Source: Otis tarda
Lineage: Eukaryota; Chordata; Aves; Otidiformes; Otididae
DNA: 64,000 bases
Direction of reading: 5' to 3'
NCBI GenBank assembly: GCA_026413225.1
Contig: CM048552.1
Coordinates: forward strand, 186,530,053 to 186,594,052
The notes beneath the pieces were generated by a model that was given only the letters and a program-made list of their open reading frames with translations, did no database searches and had not been told where the DNA came from. The position numbers and the translations under genes are program-made. Shown here one piece after another: positions 50,201-61,727 of this stretch (within the stretch, counting starts at the first letter, position 1; each line of letters opens with the position of its first letter).

Positions 50201-53200
50201 ACAGCATGCAATACAACATGACTAATCGGTTCTCAGAAAAATAATTCCTTTTCCTCCTGCTAGTAAAAACCACTGGGACTTGCTTCTCCACTGCCACAAG
50301 CTTTATGAAGGCATTTGCACCTGTGAAAACCAATGAAAAAAAAGTAGTTATTAAATATGCTGGAATTGATTTAGTAACGTCTCCATGCAACTTGCATAGA
50401 AGTAAATGATGGTGCAGGACTGGAAAATCAAGGTTTGTTTATTGAAAGCAGTCCTTCCACTCCCAGGGTCAGGCCTGTGGTTTGGAAGATGATACAGACA
50501 AGGTCTCAGATGAAAAACAGGTTGTGCTTGTACTTTTGAAATCTTCATTATAATGTGTTCTTGTGAGGATTAACATTCTGTAGGAAGTCTTCTGTTTTAT
50601 ACAGTTAATCTGACACTTGCCAACTTCTAGAAGAAATTGTGTATGAAAATCAATTTTGTTCCTCGGTATTCTATTTACTTTGGAGGTCACTTCTCCTTTT
50701 CTCTTTATGCAATATAAGCAAAACCCACCAGAGCAGAGCTTTGATCTATAGGCAATCACAAACCTCATTAAAACTGACAGGCATGCTGGCCATGCTTTGT
50801 TCAGGAAGGAGCAATTAAGTTCTTCTACGGCGTAAGATAGCTAAAAACTAGAAACCGCTGCCCACGGCACAGGGCTACATGGCCAAGCGCTAAGATGAGC
50901 TAACTCATATGAGCAAGCACTAATTTGGGGAAAGTCAGAGAGATTTCTCTAGGGACTGCTTGCGAACGCGGCGGCAAGAGCACAGATTGGTTGCAGCTGT
51001 GTTTGCCTGTGTGCATGTCCGGGACCGGAAACACCACGCGAGAGCCAGCAGACAGTGGGAGAAGCAGTGGTGCATGGCCCTGAGAAAAAGCCAAGGGACA
51101 GCTTCTTCTGGGCAGGCATCCTGGCTAGAGCAGCAAACTTGGACTGCCGCACAGTGCTCCCTCCCATTTGCTTCCTCTGCATGCAAGGAAATGGGACGTG
51201 GCTGTATGTTCTTTGTAAATAAATAGGATTACACAAAGGAGATAACTGAATTCATCATTGATTCCCCCCCGCCCACCACAGTAAAATCTAGCAAAGTGCT
51301 AAATATTAGTTAACTGTAAGGGTCAAAGTTCTGGATGTAAAACTACAGAGCTTTTCAGTACTGCTAAAATAGCCATCGAAGACCCTGGATATCAAGGGAA
51401 TCTCTGAAATTCAGACCTCAAAACAGCAGGTGATCATTTCAATCGCTGATGATCCTTCATGGATTTTTAATGGCTGGAATTTCTACAATGCATATTAAAA
51501 GTAGCTTTCATGGAACTATAACAAGAAACTACTTTCTCTGATCCCTGGAGTGTTTAATATAGTCCAGATGTATCTGTTGAAAAGAAATATAGTCAGATAC
51601 GATATAGTTGTGAAATGTTTATACATGAGGAAGGTGTTTGATACACGGAGCTGTTTTGAATAGTTCCTCTATTAGTATTATCTTACAGAGTCTTCTTACC
51701 GAATGGCTATCAGCATCAAAGGTCTTGCAGATTTATTTCCGTATTTAGGTCCCCACGGCAACTGCATTGTACATCTCAGATTGTCCCTCTTCATTTGAGG
51801 GTGTGCTCACACCAGCACAGCTGAGTAAAGCTGCATGCTCCAGGAAGTCACTGTCCCAATGCCGGACTGTATTCTGTGTGTGCTCTGACACCTCTGCAAC
51901 AGGACGTGAAGCCTTAACCTCCTTCAGTGGGAAGTAAAAAACAGGCGTGCAGCCAAGGACAAAACTGCAAAATGCCCTCAATTCACCTCTTTTCCTTGGT
52001 GTTTCACCCTAGGAGACAATAATAATCTGACAGGTGTTTGGTAGCATTGCTTCAGAGGAGCCTTATTGATGCAGAATACGAATCTGGGAGTGGAAAAACA
52101 AAAAAAGCTGCTTTTAACTCCAGATACATTTATCAATCAGTTTTGTGTTAGACATCTTCTCCAGCACAGCACAGGGGGTGCCTGGGGCCCGGAATGAGCA
52201 GCTGGTGTGGCCGAAGGGCAAGGCTGTGTTACTTTTGGCAGCAGCGCTGGCAATAGCTGGCTGGAAGCATTTGTGAAATTACGGGCTGTGGAGGCACTTC
52301 TGGTTTATGCTGACGTGCGTGCAGACTGCCACCAAAACAGGCCCTCTCGCTGGCTCATCCTGGCATTGGTGTTTGTTCAGCTATGGGATCAGCTGGCTGC
52401 CAGAATTGATCCTGCTGAAAAGTTTAGTTTTTTTTTTTTTTAACTGGATTAGCTTTCGGCTCTGTTGGCAAGCGGATCTAGGCTAACATGTGGCCACATG
52501 AATATCAGAGCCAGCGGAGAGGAGGCCTCAGGAAAGCATGACTAAGGGAAGGGAAAAGGATGGAATTATCTCTTTTGCCAGTAGCACTCTCTTGGCTTGG
52601 CTTAACCCCCCATGAATCTGCCTCTCAGGGTAAAATTACCTGTTACAGCTTGAGTCACTTTAATGGCTCGCTTCCACAGAAAGGGGAAAATCTTGATCCT
52701 CTTTTCCTCACTCCTCAGATGTTAGACCTGATGACTGTCTAATCTTGCACTGAACTGGTTTAGCTTGTTGAATCAGCAGAAAACTAACCCAGGCAAAGAA
52801 AAGGGAATAGCGTTCTGCTGGCTTAGTGGGTTGAATCAGCTCGGTAAAGCATCTGCTGAGGGTCACAGAGCAGGTACAGGTGGAGAGGGCAGCAGCAGTC
52901 AGGTCTGAGGTCGCTGACTGAACTGCAGCATACAGCTTCAGTCTCAAAAATCTCCTATCATAAAGCTTAGTAGAAGAGCCACGATCTGGGTTCTCTCTAG
53001 TTTAAAGATGATAATAGGTGCTATCTCATTGTCTTAGAAAAAACGTGGTGTTTGTCTCATAAAGCTGGAAGTTGTCACTGTTTTGTAATTCCTTCCAAAC
53101 TCCTACCCCTGTACTTTGAACCCTCCCGTGGGTTCCCTTCCCAGCTTCCCCCCCCCCAGCCCCAAGCTGGGGCTCTCCTTTGAGCCCAGATTTCCCTTGG

Positions 53201-53413
53201 GTTCATTTCCTTATTAGATAGGGAAATACTGCCACAGGTCTACTAATGCTCTTTTCCGTCAGCCGGAATTTTTCTCTGAAGCTTCAAAGGGCAACAAATG
53301 GCCCTTGATGCTGCTTTGGGAAGACACTCTGTGCTCTCAGATGCAGGAATGCAAGCTCATCAGCAAACCACTATTGAAAAACCTCTGTAAACAACAAAGT
53401 GTTTGCAAACTCG
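47229..53413. other. Intergenic between divergent SPRYD7 and TRIM13, no gene seen
   Basis: Holds a TG/TA microsatellite near 47441-47460, a 31-base tandem pair at 47808-47866 and a CR1 tail at 47892-47938. No coding exon is recognised; the remainder is ordinary sequence. Confidence 0.55.
47892..47938 (+). mobile_element. CR1 LINE tail fragment
   Basis: The last 47 bases of a CR1: AAGGTCCCTTCCAACCC, AAACCATTCTATG, then ATTCTGTG and ATTCTATT octamers. It is the shortest CR1 copy in the window. Confidence 0.9.
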
Positions 53414-53658
53414 TATAGAATCATTTAAGTTGGAGAAGACCTTAAGATCATCGAGTCCAACCGTTAACCTAACAATACCAAGTCCACCACTAAACCATGT
53501 CCCTAAATGCCACATCTACACGTCTTCTAAATACCTCCGGGGATGATGACTCCACCACTTCCCTGGGCAGCCTGTGCCAATGCTTGCTAACCCTTTTGGT
53601 GAAAAAAAATTTCCTAATACCCAATCTAAACCTCCCCTGGCACAACCTGAGGTCATTT
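53414..53658 (-). mobile_element. CR1 LINE 3' fragment, older subfamily
   Basis: On the plus strand it begins ATAGAATCATTTAAGTTGGAG and continues AAGATCATCGAGTCCAACC, ATGACTCCACCACTTCCCTG and GGGCAGCCTGTGCCAATGC. This is the reverse complement of a CR1 3' end, of a type distinct from the copies at 18-21 kb and 33-37 kb. It is diverged and lacks a coding frame. Confidence 0.9.
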
Positions 53659-55324
53659 AAATAGATAGCTAGTGTAGAAAGATGGACTTACATGTGTGCA
53701 AAACAGTTGTGAGCAACTATATCAGTCAGGTAGAATGCCCAAATTGTGTTTGATCATGCTCAGGACAGCCATGGTACACTTAAGTACCAGTGCTGACTGG
53801 GCATTGTCTTTGGGCACCAAGCACAGAAATCCTGAGCTGTGTTTGCTGAGAAGATTAAGCTTTCATCTTTGACAGAAGAAAGCCCAGGTAAGGAGGGACA
53901 AGAACATTCTGAGATGGTCCTAATGAAGAGGCAATATCCTGGGCAGGCAGGCATCCACTCCTATGCCTGGACAGCTCCTTCTTCATTTATAAAGAGACAA
54001 AGTAGGGTCAGCCCAAAGAATTAATGGAGAATAAAATATACTCTAAAAATATGTCAGGAAAGAAGCTAGATGAGAAAGATATGAACTTAAAAATGAGTGA
54101 GGAACCTAAAATGTTGTTAATATCTTTGACCATAAAATTAAAGAGAAAATGAGTAGAATCAGGAAATTCTTGATATAAAAATGGCTGTTGGGAAAGCATA
54201 GACAAGGGGTACCTGGAAAACATAAATGCGCAAGCATTGGGATATTACTTGAACGCAGTTTGGGTAGCTGAGGAATGGATTAAGCCATCACTTTTCAAAA
54301 ACTACCTGGAATTAATAAATGACAAAGAATATGTCGGACAGTTAAGAAACAAGCAGGATGCTGAAGCTCACCTGAAGGTTGCTTTTATGCAGCAACTCTA
54401 CCTTCTGGGGCCGTTCTCCACAAGATAGTGGATGAAACGCCCCAGTGTGTGAGCATTCTGAAGGGGATTTTTGAAAATACTTGTCCTTGATCAAGCTATT
54501 CCTGTTGCATCCTGCTGAAAGGGCAGGCCAGCTCAGATGGAGGCTGAAGGAAGGAAAACGAGGAAGGGGAGAGCTCTTCCTCTTCTGGCTGCGGTAAATT
54601 GGGGAACCACAGCCTCGGCGTGTTATTGAATGGCTTTTAAAATTCAGATTCCTAAACAACTGGAAGAAAGATGTCAGGTGTGTGAGGGAGCTTCACTTGA
54701 AAGAAATACGTTATGTCCTGAACGTGAACAGTCTCCCCTGTGCCAACGAGTGATGTGACTGCAGTGGGTGAGTGAAGAGGAGAGGAGCGGCAGGGATGCA
54801 GGAGGCAGAGTACGTGGGTTTTGGAATGGCTTTTGATGTAGCATTCCACAAAGTCTAACTTGAAAGTAAGTTCAGTTTGTCTTTGTTAACGTTGGCTGAG
54901 AACTAACAGATGGACTGCAAAAAAAAGATACAAATCACAAAGGTTCTCCACAGTCTCAGCACTTCCAGCCCCAATTTCACAGCCCTGTAACTAGAGGGTC
55001 CTCCCAGGCGGATGCGGGATCCCTCCTGCTCCATCTCGCTGGGACTAGTTGGTGTTATTGCGGGAGACCTGCATAGGTTTGACAGGCCACCTTACTCTCC
55101 AACAGATTGACCAGTAGGAAATGGTACGGCCAGTGCGTTAAAGCAAAAAGGAATGTGTCTCGATCCATTTATAAAGCACATAAGGGTATCTGGCTAAAAT
55201 GATGGGGTTTTTTTCAGTAAGATGCTCAGTGGGATTGCCACCCAGCAGCACTCCCTGTTTACGCTGCGCAACACACGCCTGCGAGCCGCAGAGTTCATGA
55301 ACAGCAGAAACCCGTAAATATCTC
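53659..55324. other. Intergenic upstream of TRIM13, no gene seen
   Basis: Ordinary sequence with no recognised gene or repeat. The GC content climbs from about 55,250 into the TRIM13 CpG island. Confidence 0.55.
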
Positions 55325-56180
55325 GGTGGAGGAGCCGGCAGCCCGCGTTGGGCTGCAGACCTCGGCCACCGGCTTGGACAAGCGTCACCCAACCGCCTGG
55401 CAACCTCGGAAGGGCCTCTCCTTGCCGCTGACGGGCGAGCGGAGGAGGAAGAGCCGCAGCAGCTTCTACCCCGGGGCCGGATCGGCGGCCGCTGGCCAAG
55501 GTGGGTGGGCGTACCCCGGCCAGGCCGCCGGGCAGCAGCTCCCGGACGATCGCTCCGGTGGGCCGGGGCCTGCCCACCGCTCCCGGGCCGAGCGGCGGCG
55601 GCGGCGGCGGCGAGCAGAGGCGTGCGGCGGGGTGGCCGGCGGATGGCGGCCTTCGGCATCGCCCGCTGCCGCTGACCGCGCCGCCGCGGCTGGCCGAGGT
55701 GAGAGCGCGGCGGCGGCGGGGGGGACACCGGGAGGCGGCGGCCGCCAGCCTCGGGCTCGGAGCGGGACGGCGGCTGGGACCGGCCGCGGCAACCGAGCGG
55801 TGTGGGCAGCCTAGGCCGCCTGCTCCCTCCGCCTCCCCCCGGCCTCTCGGCGAGCCCCGGGCCGGGATGGTGAGTAGCGGGGGCCGGGCGGCGGAGGGGC
55901 AGGCCCGGCTGGGCGAGTGCAGGCCGCGGCATTGTGAGGCGGCGGCGCGGGGGGGGCCGCCGCCGTTGGTTTCGCTCGCAGCCCTCCTCCCGCATAAGCC
56001 CCGCAACCGGTTTGTTCTTTGCGAGGCGCAGGCGGACCCCGAGGGCCGCCCTTCCCCGAGCAGCGGTGGCCGGCGGAGCGGCTGTGACCCCCGGAGAGGG
56101 CAGGGCCGGCGGCTAGGGAGCGGGGCCGGGCCTGGCAGGGAACGCGGGTGTCGGGGATCACCCCCGCAGGAGCGGGGTTG
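55325..56180 (+). promoter_or_regulatory. TRIM13 CpG-island promoter
   Basis: Dense CpG DNA with many GC boxes and CGG/GGC runs surrounds the likely first exon. Two good 5' splice sites are visible on the plus strand: GAG|GTGAGA at 55699 and ATG|GTGAGT at 55870. No TATA box. Long frames on both strands are GC artefacts. An antisense transcript start is possible but nothing in the sequence shows one. Confidence 0.75.
55867..55875 (+). other. TRIM13: TRIM13 exon 1 end: ATG abutting the splice donor
   Basis: GGGATG|GTGAGT: the last three bases of the exon are ATG (55867-55869) and the donor GT is at 55870-55871. Joined to the acceptor at 59775 the frame reads ATG GAT ATG ATG GAG, in phase with the TRIM13 body, giving an MDMM extension. 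I recall a human TRIM13 isoform beginning MDVM, which would match. Use of the exon is inferred from splice signals. Confidence 0.6.
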
Positions 56181-58535
56181 TCACCGGCAGCGGTGAGGTG
56201 AACCCTGCTTGGGCAGAGGGACGGGGAGGCGAGCGCAGCGGTGTGCGTGGGCACTGCCCCTGCCTCCTGCGCTCAGCAGGTTGGACAACCGTGTTGGTGA
56301 AACGGTGTTCACGGGGCTGTAACTGCACTGAACCAGAATTGCTTGTTTCTCCAGGCCTTTTGAGCTTTCTGGAGGCTGAACGTATTGGATCCACCTGGTA
56401 CTCCTCGAAAAAACTTTGGCCGTGAAACAGCAGGTTTAAAGCATGGCCACTTCCCTCTTTTGGCCGCCTGGATATGTGGAGGTCAATCGTTCTGTGTTAA
56501 AATGTTTATACTGACCCTCCGTTAGGTTGCAGTTCTTCTCAGTGGGGTGAGCAGAGTTAAGATCCTTGCTGCTGGAAGGAGCTCCCATCTCCCTTTCTCC
56601 TGCCTTAGCTGTACAGGAGCCTTTTTTTTTAGGGTGATTCAACACACCAGTCTGACAGAAGGCTGGTGAACTTGCTCATAGGAGGTCCTGACAAGGACTG
56701 GGGTCCTTGCGAAGGGAGACAAGACCTCTCCTGACTAGCTCAACTGCTTGTGGAAATGTGGCCTGACTTGGTCAAGTTTTATTTAGAATACTTACACGCC
56801 ATTGCAGGAAACTTCTAATTCAAGGGCTATCTTTTTGTTTTGTTTGAAGCTTGGTGAAATGTTGGTTTTGCTTTCAGCCTGCTGCTGGCTGATAAACCCA
56901 ACTTCTGTGCTGAGAAGCATGCTAGATGAATTTCTTTCTGGAGCGTGGGAAAAAGCTACTGTGGTTGTTTGTGCGTTTATGGTTTGATTTGTTTTGCTAT
57001 TCTTCTTCCTAATGATCAAACTGTGCAAGTTGCTCTTCCTGATGGGTGACATCTGCTGGGTTTGTACCCAGAGAGTTTATGTAGCTCAGATGAAGGAAGA
57101 AACCACTGTGCCTTTTGGTCTGTGTGCCACGAGTGGGGAATTCTGGGGCCATCCAAACCTGCATCAGAAGTTACACAGAGAAATTCCCAATGGAGAAGTT
57201 GAAATGTTGCTGTAGTTCCTCACACAAATGCCACGTTGCTAATACAAAGGAATGTTTCAATCCACAGGCAACTTACTCTCTGAAATGAACGTCCTAAAGG
57301 AGACAGGAGTTCAGCTGTCCCAACCAGTCACACAAGTTTTCAGCATTTTTGGTTTGATGTTACTGGTGTTGTAAGAGGGGGAGGAAAAAGTTCATAGACT
57401 CGCCCATTTCTTTTTTTAAAATCCTAGGTTTTTAATGATGTCATATAATGATTTTGAAATTCAGTTATATTTATAAAGCATAATTATTTAATTGAGTAAG
57501 TGGGGTTGGAATGCACCAGGACAGTTTTATTTGGATCATGAAACCTTTTTGTGTATGTTTTTTGTATTTTTAGGAGCATGAAAGCCTTCAATGTTTGTCC
57601 TGCAATTTTGGTGGAACGTGTTGTAGTAAGCATTTTCGGCAGTGGTTTGCAGTCCTCACTGTCAGGCATGCAAAGCTGCTTTTCCAGTTCGCTAACTAAG
57701 AAGTAAAATCCTCCCTGGTAAAGGAGACGGACCAGAGCAAATATTTTCTGCACTGTGAATTTCCATTTACTAAAAGATGGAGAATTGTCATTTTAGTCTT
57801 GTAGTTATTATCCTCTTAACACATAAGCAAAACTGATCTTTGTGCTGCTATCGTGGTGAAAAGCCGTGACTACAGGTTGGAAAGGGGGAACTATTAATAA
57901 AGAGGAAGACTCAAGGGTATGGGGGCAAAATCATCCTCTTCCTGTCATCCCATTCTTTTTAGCAGTAGGAAGAGAACGGAAGAGAAACCTTGATTGTTCT
58001 AGCAGTGAAAGGTGCTTCAAAATGACTTTCTTGTCACAGAAAATGAAGTTTCTGAACAGGATCTGCAGTCTTACAGGAAGCCTTAGGTGGCAAATGGAGT
58101 CATTAGACCTTTTGTCTGGGGTCCCTCGCTGTAATGGTGGCCGCCTTCTGCCTGATGACCTTAGTCCTGAAGATGGGTAGAAAAGATGGCAACTCTTTCA
58201 AACTCTCCTTATCCAAACAAGGACAGGGAATACCCTTCCTCCTCGTCACTGGCGAAGCATGGGAGGTTTGGTTATACCTCTCAAGGATGGCTCTTTTACT
58301 GTGAAGTCTTGCTGGGACTGTATCTGTCCTCTTGTGAAAGAAACTCAGAGCTGACATTGCCTTTCTTGCCTGTAGTTATCTTTGCTTTGGTGTTGATTTT
58401 ATTGCTCTTCTTGTCCTGTGCAGCATGGATCTTCCCTTGCAGCTCTCCCCTTGGCTTCCATGTTTGCCACTCTATATCTCTTTGAGGGGACACAAGCCTT
58501 AGTAATAACAGGAAAACTAATTAAAAGAGCTTATT

Positions 58536-58585
58536 CTTACTGTCTTAAGATCCTTACTGTCTTAAGAACCTTACTCTAAGAGCTT
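58536..58585 (+). repeat. 17-base tandem repeat in TRIM13 intron
   Basis: CTTACTGTCTTAAGATC, then CTTACTGTCTTAAGAAC, then a diverged partial unit starting CTTACTCTAAGAG; unit starts at 58536, 58553 and 58570. Confidence 0.75.
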
Positions 58586-59572
58586 TACTGTCACAGGACT
58601 ACTTTGATGCTCTTGTTTTGTGATACATCTTTTGATTTATAAAAGGAATTTTATTACATATATGTATGAGTACATACTGTATAATATGGAAGGAATTTAT
58701 ACAAGGGAAGCATATTCCTAATTATAGCTCAAAACTAAGTGTTTGAGAGTTTTAGCTAACAAAACCATCACCCATTTTGGTCATTACTAGCTATTTGTTT
58801 TCTTAGAGGATGCTGTAAATGGTAAGGTGTCTGCATCCGAGAATTTGGCTTTGGTTAGAAGCTCTGGGAGGGTAGTGTGCTGGGTCCCTTGGCTGAGACT
58901 TTCCCATACAACGGACTACATGGTAAATCCTTTTCCTGCAGGTCCTGTCCACAAAAAGAAATTGCTGAGGCATGAATGCTGTGGGAATGGCATTGTGAGT
59001 AGAGTTGCAGATGAGTAAAAATAGCTAACAGTTTTGTTTCCTGATGAATTATTGAGGATTATAAGCAGTTATTCTTTGAAGTCTTTTAACTTTGTGTTGA
59101 GTAGCTCAACGGTAACACATTGACTTGGTTATTTAAAAATAGTGCAGGAGGAAGAGAAAAACTGATCTTTTAAGTGAGTGGTGATTCCCCTTTGTCTTTG
59201 CAGGTGGAGCAAAGAGCCACATCACATATTCTGTAGCTGAAGAGATTCTGAGGCTGGGCTTTTTCAGTCACCTTTAATATGGCCTGCTTACACAGTAGCG
59301 GTGCATGAGGTTTGAAACTGTAAGCTTTGGATGAGTTGAGCAAGCAGAGAGTAATCAAATCTTAGCAGGGCTTATCAGCTGGGTATCTTTTGTGAAAATC
59401 CAGTTTCTGGGTATTGCATCAGTGAAGAAGGATGTAAGTCTTGAACTGTTATTACAAGTGCATGAGTTATTTTAATTCAGAGTCCTTGCTGGGTTTGGCA
59501 AGCCTTTCTTTTCCTGCATTTCTAGCTGAGAATCCAAACATGGTTCTGCCTGGACACCAAGTCGTTCTTGTG

Positions 59573-59591
59573 CCTGCCACCTGGTGGCCAG
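59573..59591 (-). promoter_or_regulatory. CTCF-like motif near TRIM13 coding exon
   Basis: The minus strand reads GGCCACCAGGTGGCAGGC. Its core CCACCAGGTGGCAG matches CCASYAGRKGGCRS at every position. It lies about 190 bases before the coding exon acceptor. Confidence 0.5.
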
Positions 59592-59781
59592 ATACCACAG
59601 CTAACTGGGCTGGTTGCAAGAACCCAGCCGAGGCTCTGTCTTAAGGATACTGGAGAAAACAGTAGATCCTTTTCTCAATGAGCCATGTCTCGGTTGGCGA
59701 TCAATTTTTGCATTGTTTCCCTGGAGGAGACACAAATTTTATAAGTTCTGTTACCATCTTTCTTCTCTTTCCTAGGATATG

Positions 59782-61008
59782 ATGGAGCTCCTAGAGGAAG
59801 ATCTCACCTGTCCCATTTGCTGTAGCCTGTTTGATGACCCTCGTGTCCTGCCTTGTTCACATAATTTCTGCAGAAAGTGTCTGGAAGGAATTCTTGAGGG
59901 AAACGTGCGGAATGTGCTTTGGAGGCCGTCGCCTTTTAAATGCCCCACATGCAGAAAGGAAGCTCCCGTTACTGGAGTCAACAGCTTGCAAGTCAACTAC
60001 TCCCTGAAAGGTATCGTGGAGAAGTATAACAAAATCAAAGTGACTCCGAAAATGCCTGTGTGCAAAGTGCACAGCGGGCAACCCCTTAACATCTTTTGCC
60101 GGACAGACATGCAGCTGATCTGTGGGGTTTGTGCCACCCGCGGTGACCATACAAAGCACGTGTTCTGTTCTATTGAAGAAGCTTACTCCCAGGAGAAGCG
60201 GGCTTTTGAAACCCTGTTTCAGGGCTTCGAAACTTGGCGTTGTGGAGATGCCCTCTCACGTCTGGATACCTTAGAAACCAGTAAGAGGAAAGCTCTACAG
60301 ATGCTGACCAAAGATTCTGACAAAGTGAAGGAGTTCTTTGAGAAGCTGCAGCACACGCTGGAGCAGAAACGAAATGAGATTCTCTCTGACTTTGAGACCA
60401 TGAAGCTTGCAGTGATGCAGGCCTATGATCCAGAAATCAATAAACTGAACACAATTTTGCAGGAGCAACGGATGGCTTTTAACATCGCAGAGGCCTTCAA
60501 AGATGTGTCTGAACCCATTATATTTCTGCAACAGATGCAGGAGTTCAGGGAAAAAATCAAGGTGCTCAAAGAAACCCCTTTACCTTGTTCCAGCGTCGAC
60601 ATCAGCCCTACAATGAAGAGCTTTGATACCAGCCAGTGGAATGGAATAAAACTAGTTGATGTGGACAAACTGTCTTTGCCTCAGGAAAACAACACTCTTA
60701 AATTTAGGATTCCCTCAGTCTTTTCGCGCAGATTTGTAGTGACCTCTCTTATTTGCTTGCTTATTCTTGCTGTCACCAGAATGTCCTTCGTGGAGTCAGT
60801 GGTTGACAATCTCCAGTGCTGGAAATCTCAGTTCTTTACAGTTAGCTTGTCCTATTTGGCAGATACAGTGGAGATAGCAGATCATGCCGTCTTCTACTGG
60901 GAACAGATGACAGATGGAGCTTCACTTCTAAGAGAGAAGTGTAAAAACTATACGTTGGTTGTACTGGATAATGTAGCACAGTTTGTGTGCAAATATAAAC
61001 TTTTATGA
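59782..61008 (+). CDS. TRIM13: TRIM13, E3 ubiquitin-protein ligase, single main coding exon
   Basis: TRIM13 (RFP2) is an ER-membrane RING-type E3 ubiquitin ligase linked in mammals to ER-associated degradation and autophagy. The 408-residue protein starts MELLEEDLTCPICC. The RING finger uses C10, C13, C25, H27, C30, C33, C54 and C57. The B-box 2 uses C94, H97, C106, C114, C117, H123 and H126. A coiled coil follows at about 170-270 (KVKEFFEKLQHTLEQKRNEI). A hydrophobic anchor at about 318-332 (FVVTSLICLLILAV) precedes a C-terminal tail ending EFVCKYKLL-like (FVCKYKLL). The N-terminal half is near identical to human as I recall, while the anchor region is diverged. ATG at 59782 is preferred over 59779: it has A at -3 and G at +4 and matches the mammalian start. 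The exon acceptor is at 59775. The coding sequence has no intron. Confidence 0.98.
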   Translation: MELLEEDLTCPICCSLFDDPRVLPCSHNFCRKCLEGILEGNVRNVLWRPSPFKCPTCRKEAPVTGVNSLQVNYSLKGIVEKYNKIKVTPKMPVCKVHSGQPLNIFCRTDMQLICGVCATRGDHTKHVFCSIEEAYSQEKRAFETLFQGFETWRCGDALSRLDTLETSKRKALQMLTKDSDKVKEFFEKLQHTLEQKRNEILSDFETMKLAVMQAYDPEINKLNTILQEQRMAFNIAEAFKDVSEPIIFLQQMQEFREKIKVLKETPLPCSSVDISPTMKSFDTSQWNGIKLVDVDKLSLPQENNTLKFRIPSVFSRRFVVTSLICLLILAVTRMSFVESVVDNLQCWKSQFFTVSLSYLADTVEIADHAVFYWEQMTDGASLLREKCKNYTLVVLDNVAQFVCKYKLL

Positions 61009-61699
61009 AGTCCCTGCTGAAATATAAGAACTAAGAGAGATCTGGTGAAGAAAACATAGAACTTCTTAAAAGTAATTGGTTTTTTAAGACTTCCAGTGAA
61101 AACATTGAAAGATTCAAATTATTTCCAAAACATTCATACTGTTAACATAGTTTGAGCACTGATAAACTGGAAGATGAAATGGAGCTTTGAAAAACACATT
61201 GTTTCTGGATTCTTCTTTCAGTGATGATTATCAGAATATTATTCACTATAAGTCATTTTCTTTACCAAAATATAGTGCCAAACTGTGTAATTAGTTTAAT
61301 GTTAATGTAATTGTAGAATAAGATAAAAAGTGTCACTTCTTAAAAGATCCTAGTTAATTTCTAACTGGGAGGTGGTTTGGAAAGAGGAAGAACATTTGAG
61401 ATTGAGAAGAGCGCTGTACTGAGAGGCTTGTTGAGGACTGCCCTTCCACTGCAAAATACAAAGTGCATCATCCGCGTTCTGGAACCACTTTCTGTCTGAG
61501 GATATTACTTCTCACTGAATTAGATATATGTATTTTTTTTGTATAATCAAATGTTGTAATTATCCTGTGCATTCAGATTACTGTAGATACCGGTTATTGT
61601 TTACATGTTCTAAAAAAAATCTATCTTCAGGGCAAGCATAAATTCTAGGGGTAAAAAGAAATCTGTTGAAGTTGATAAGGAAAGAAAAAGCTGCAAGAG

Positions 61700-61727
61700 A
61701 GTATGTACTTTGCAGATAGTACATACT
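61700..61727 (+). other. Perfect hairpin in TRIM13 3' UTR
   Basis: AGTATGTACT (61700-61709), an 8-base loop, and AGTACATACT (61718-61727) form a perfect 10-bp stem. A G-T and an A-T pair can extend it to 12. Confidence 0.6.

Larger units (their letters stand above)
55870..59775 (+). other. TRIM13 intron 1
   Basis: Runs from the GTGAGT donor to the acceptor TTCTCTTTCCTAG at 59775. It contains a 17-base tandem repeat near 58536-58585 and a CTCF-like site at 59573-59591. No other gene is seen. Confidence 0.65.

Noticed and set aside
55138..55995. Long minus-strand open frame of 285 codons over the TRIM13 CpG island
   Set aside because: It is R, P, G and A rich with no domain, overlaps other long frames on both strands, and is explained by lack of stops in GC-rich DNA.
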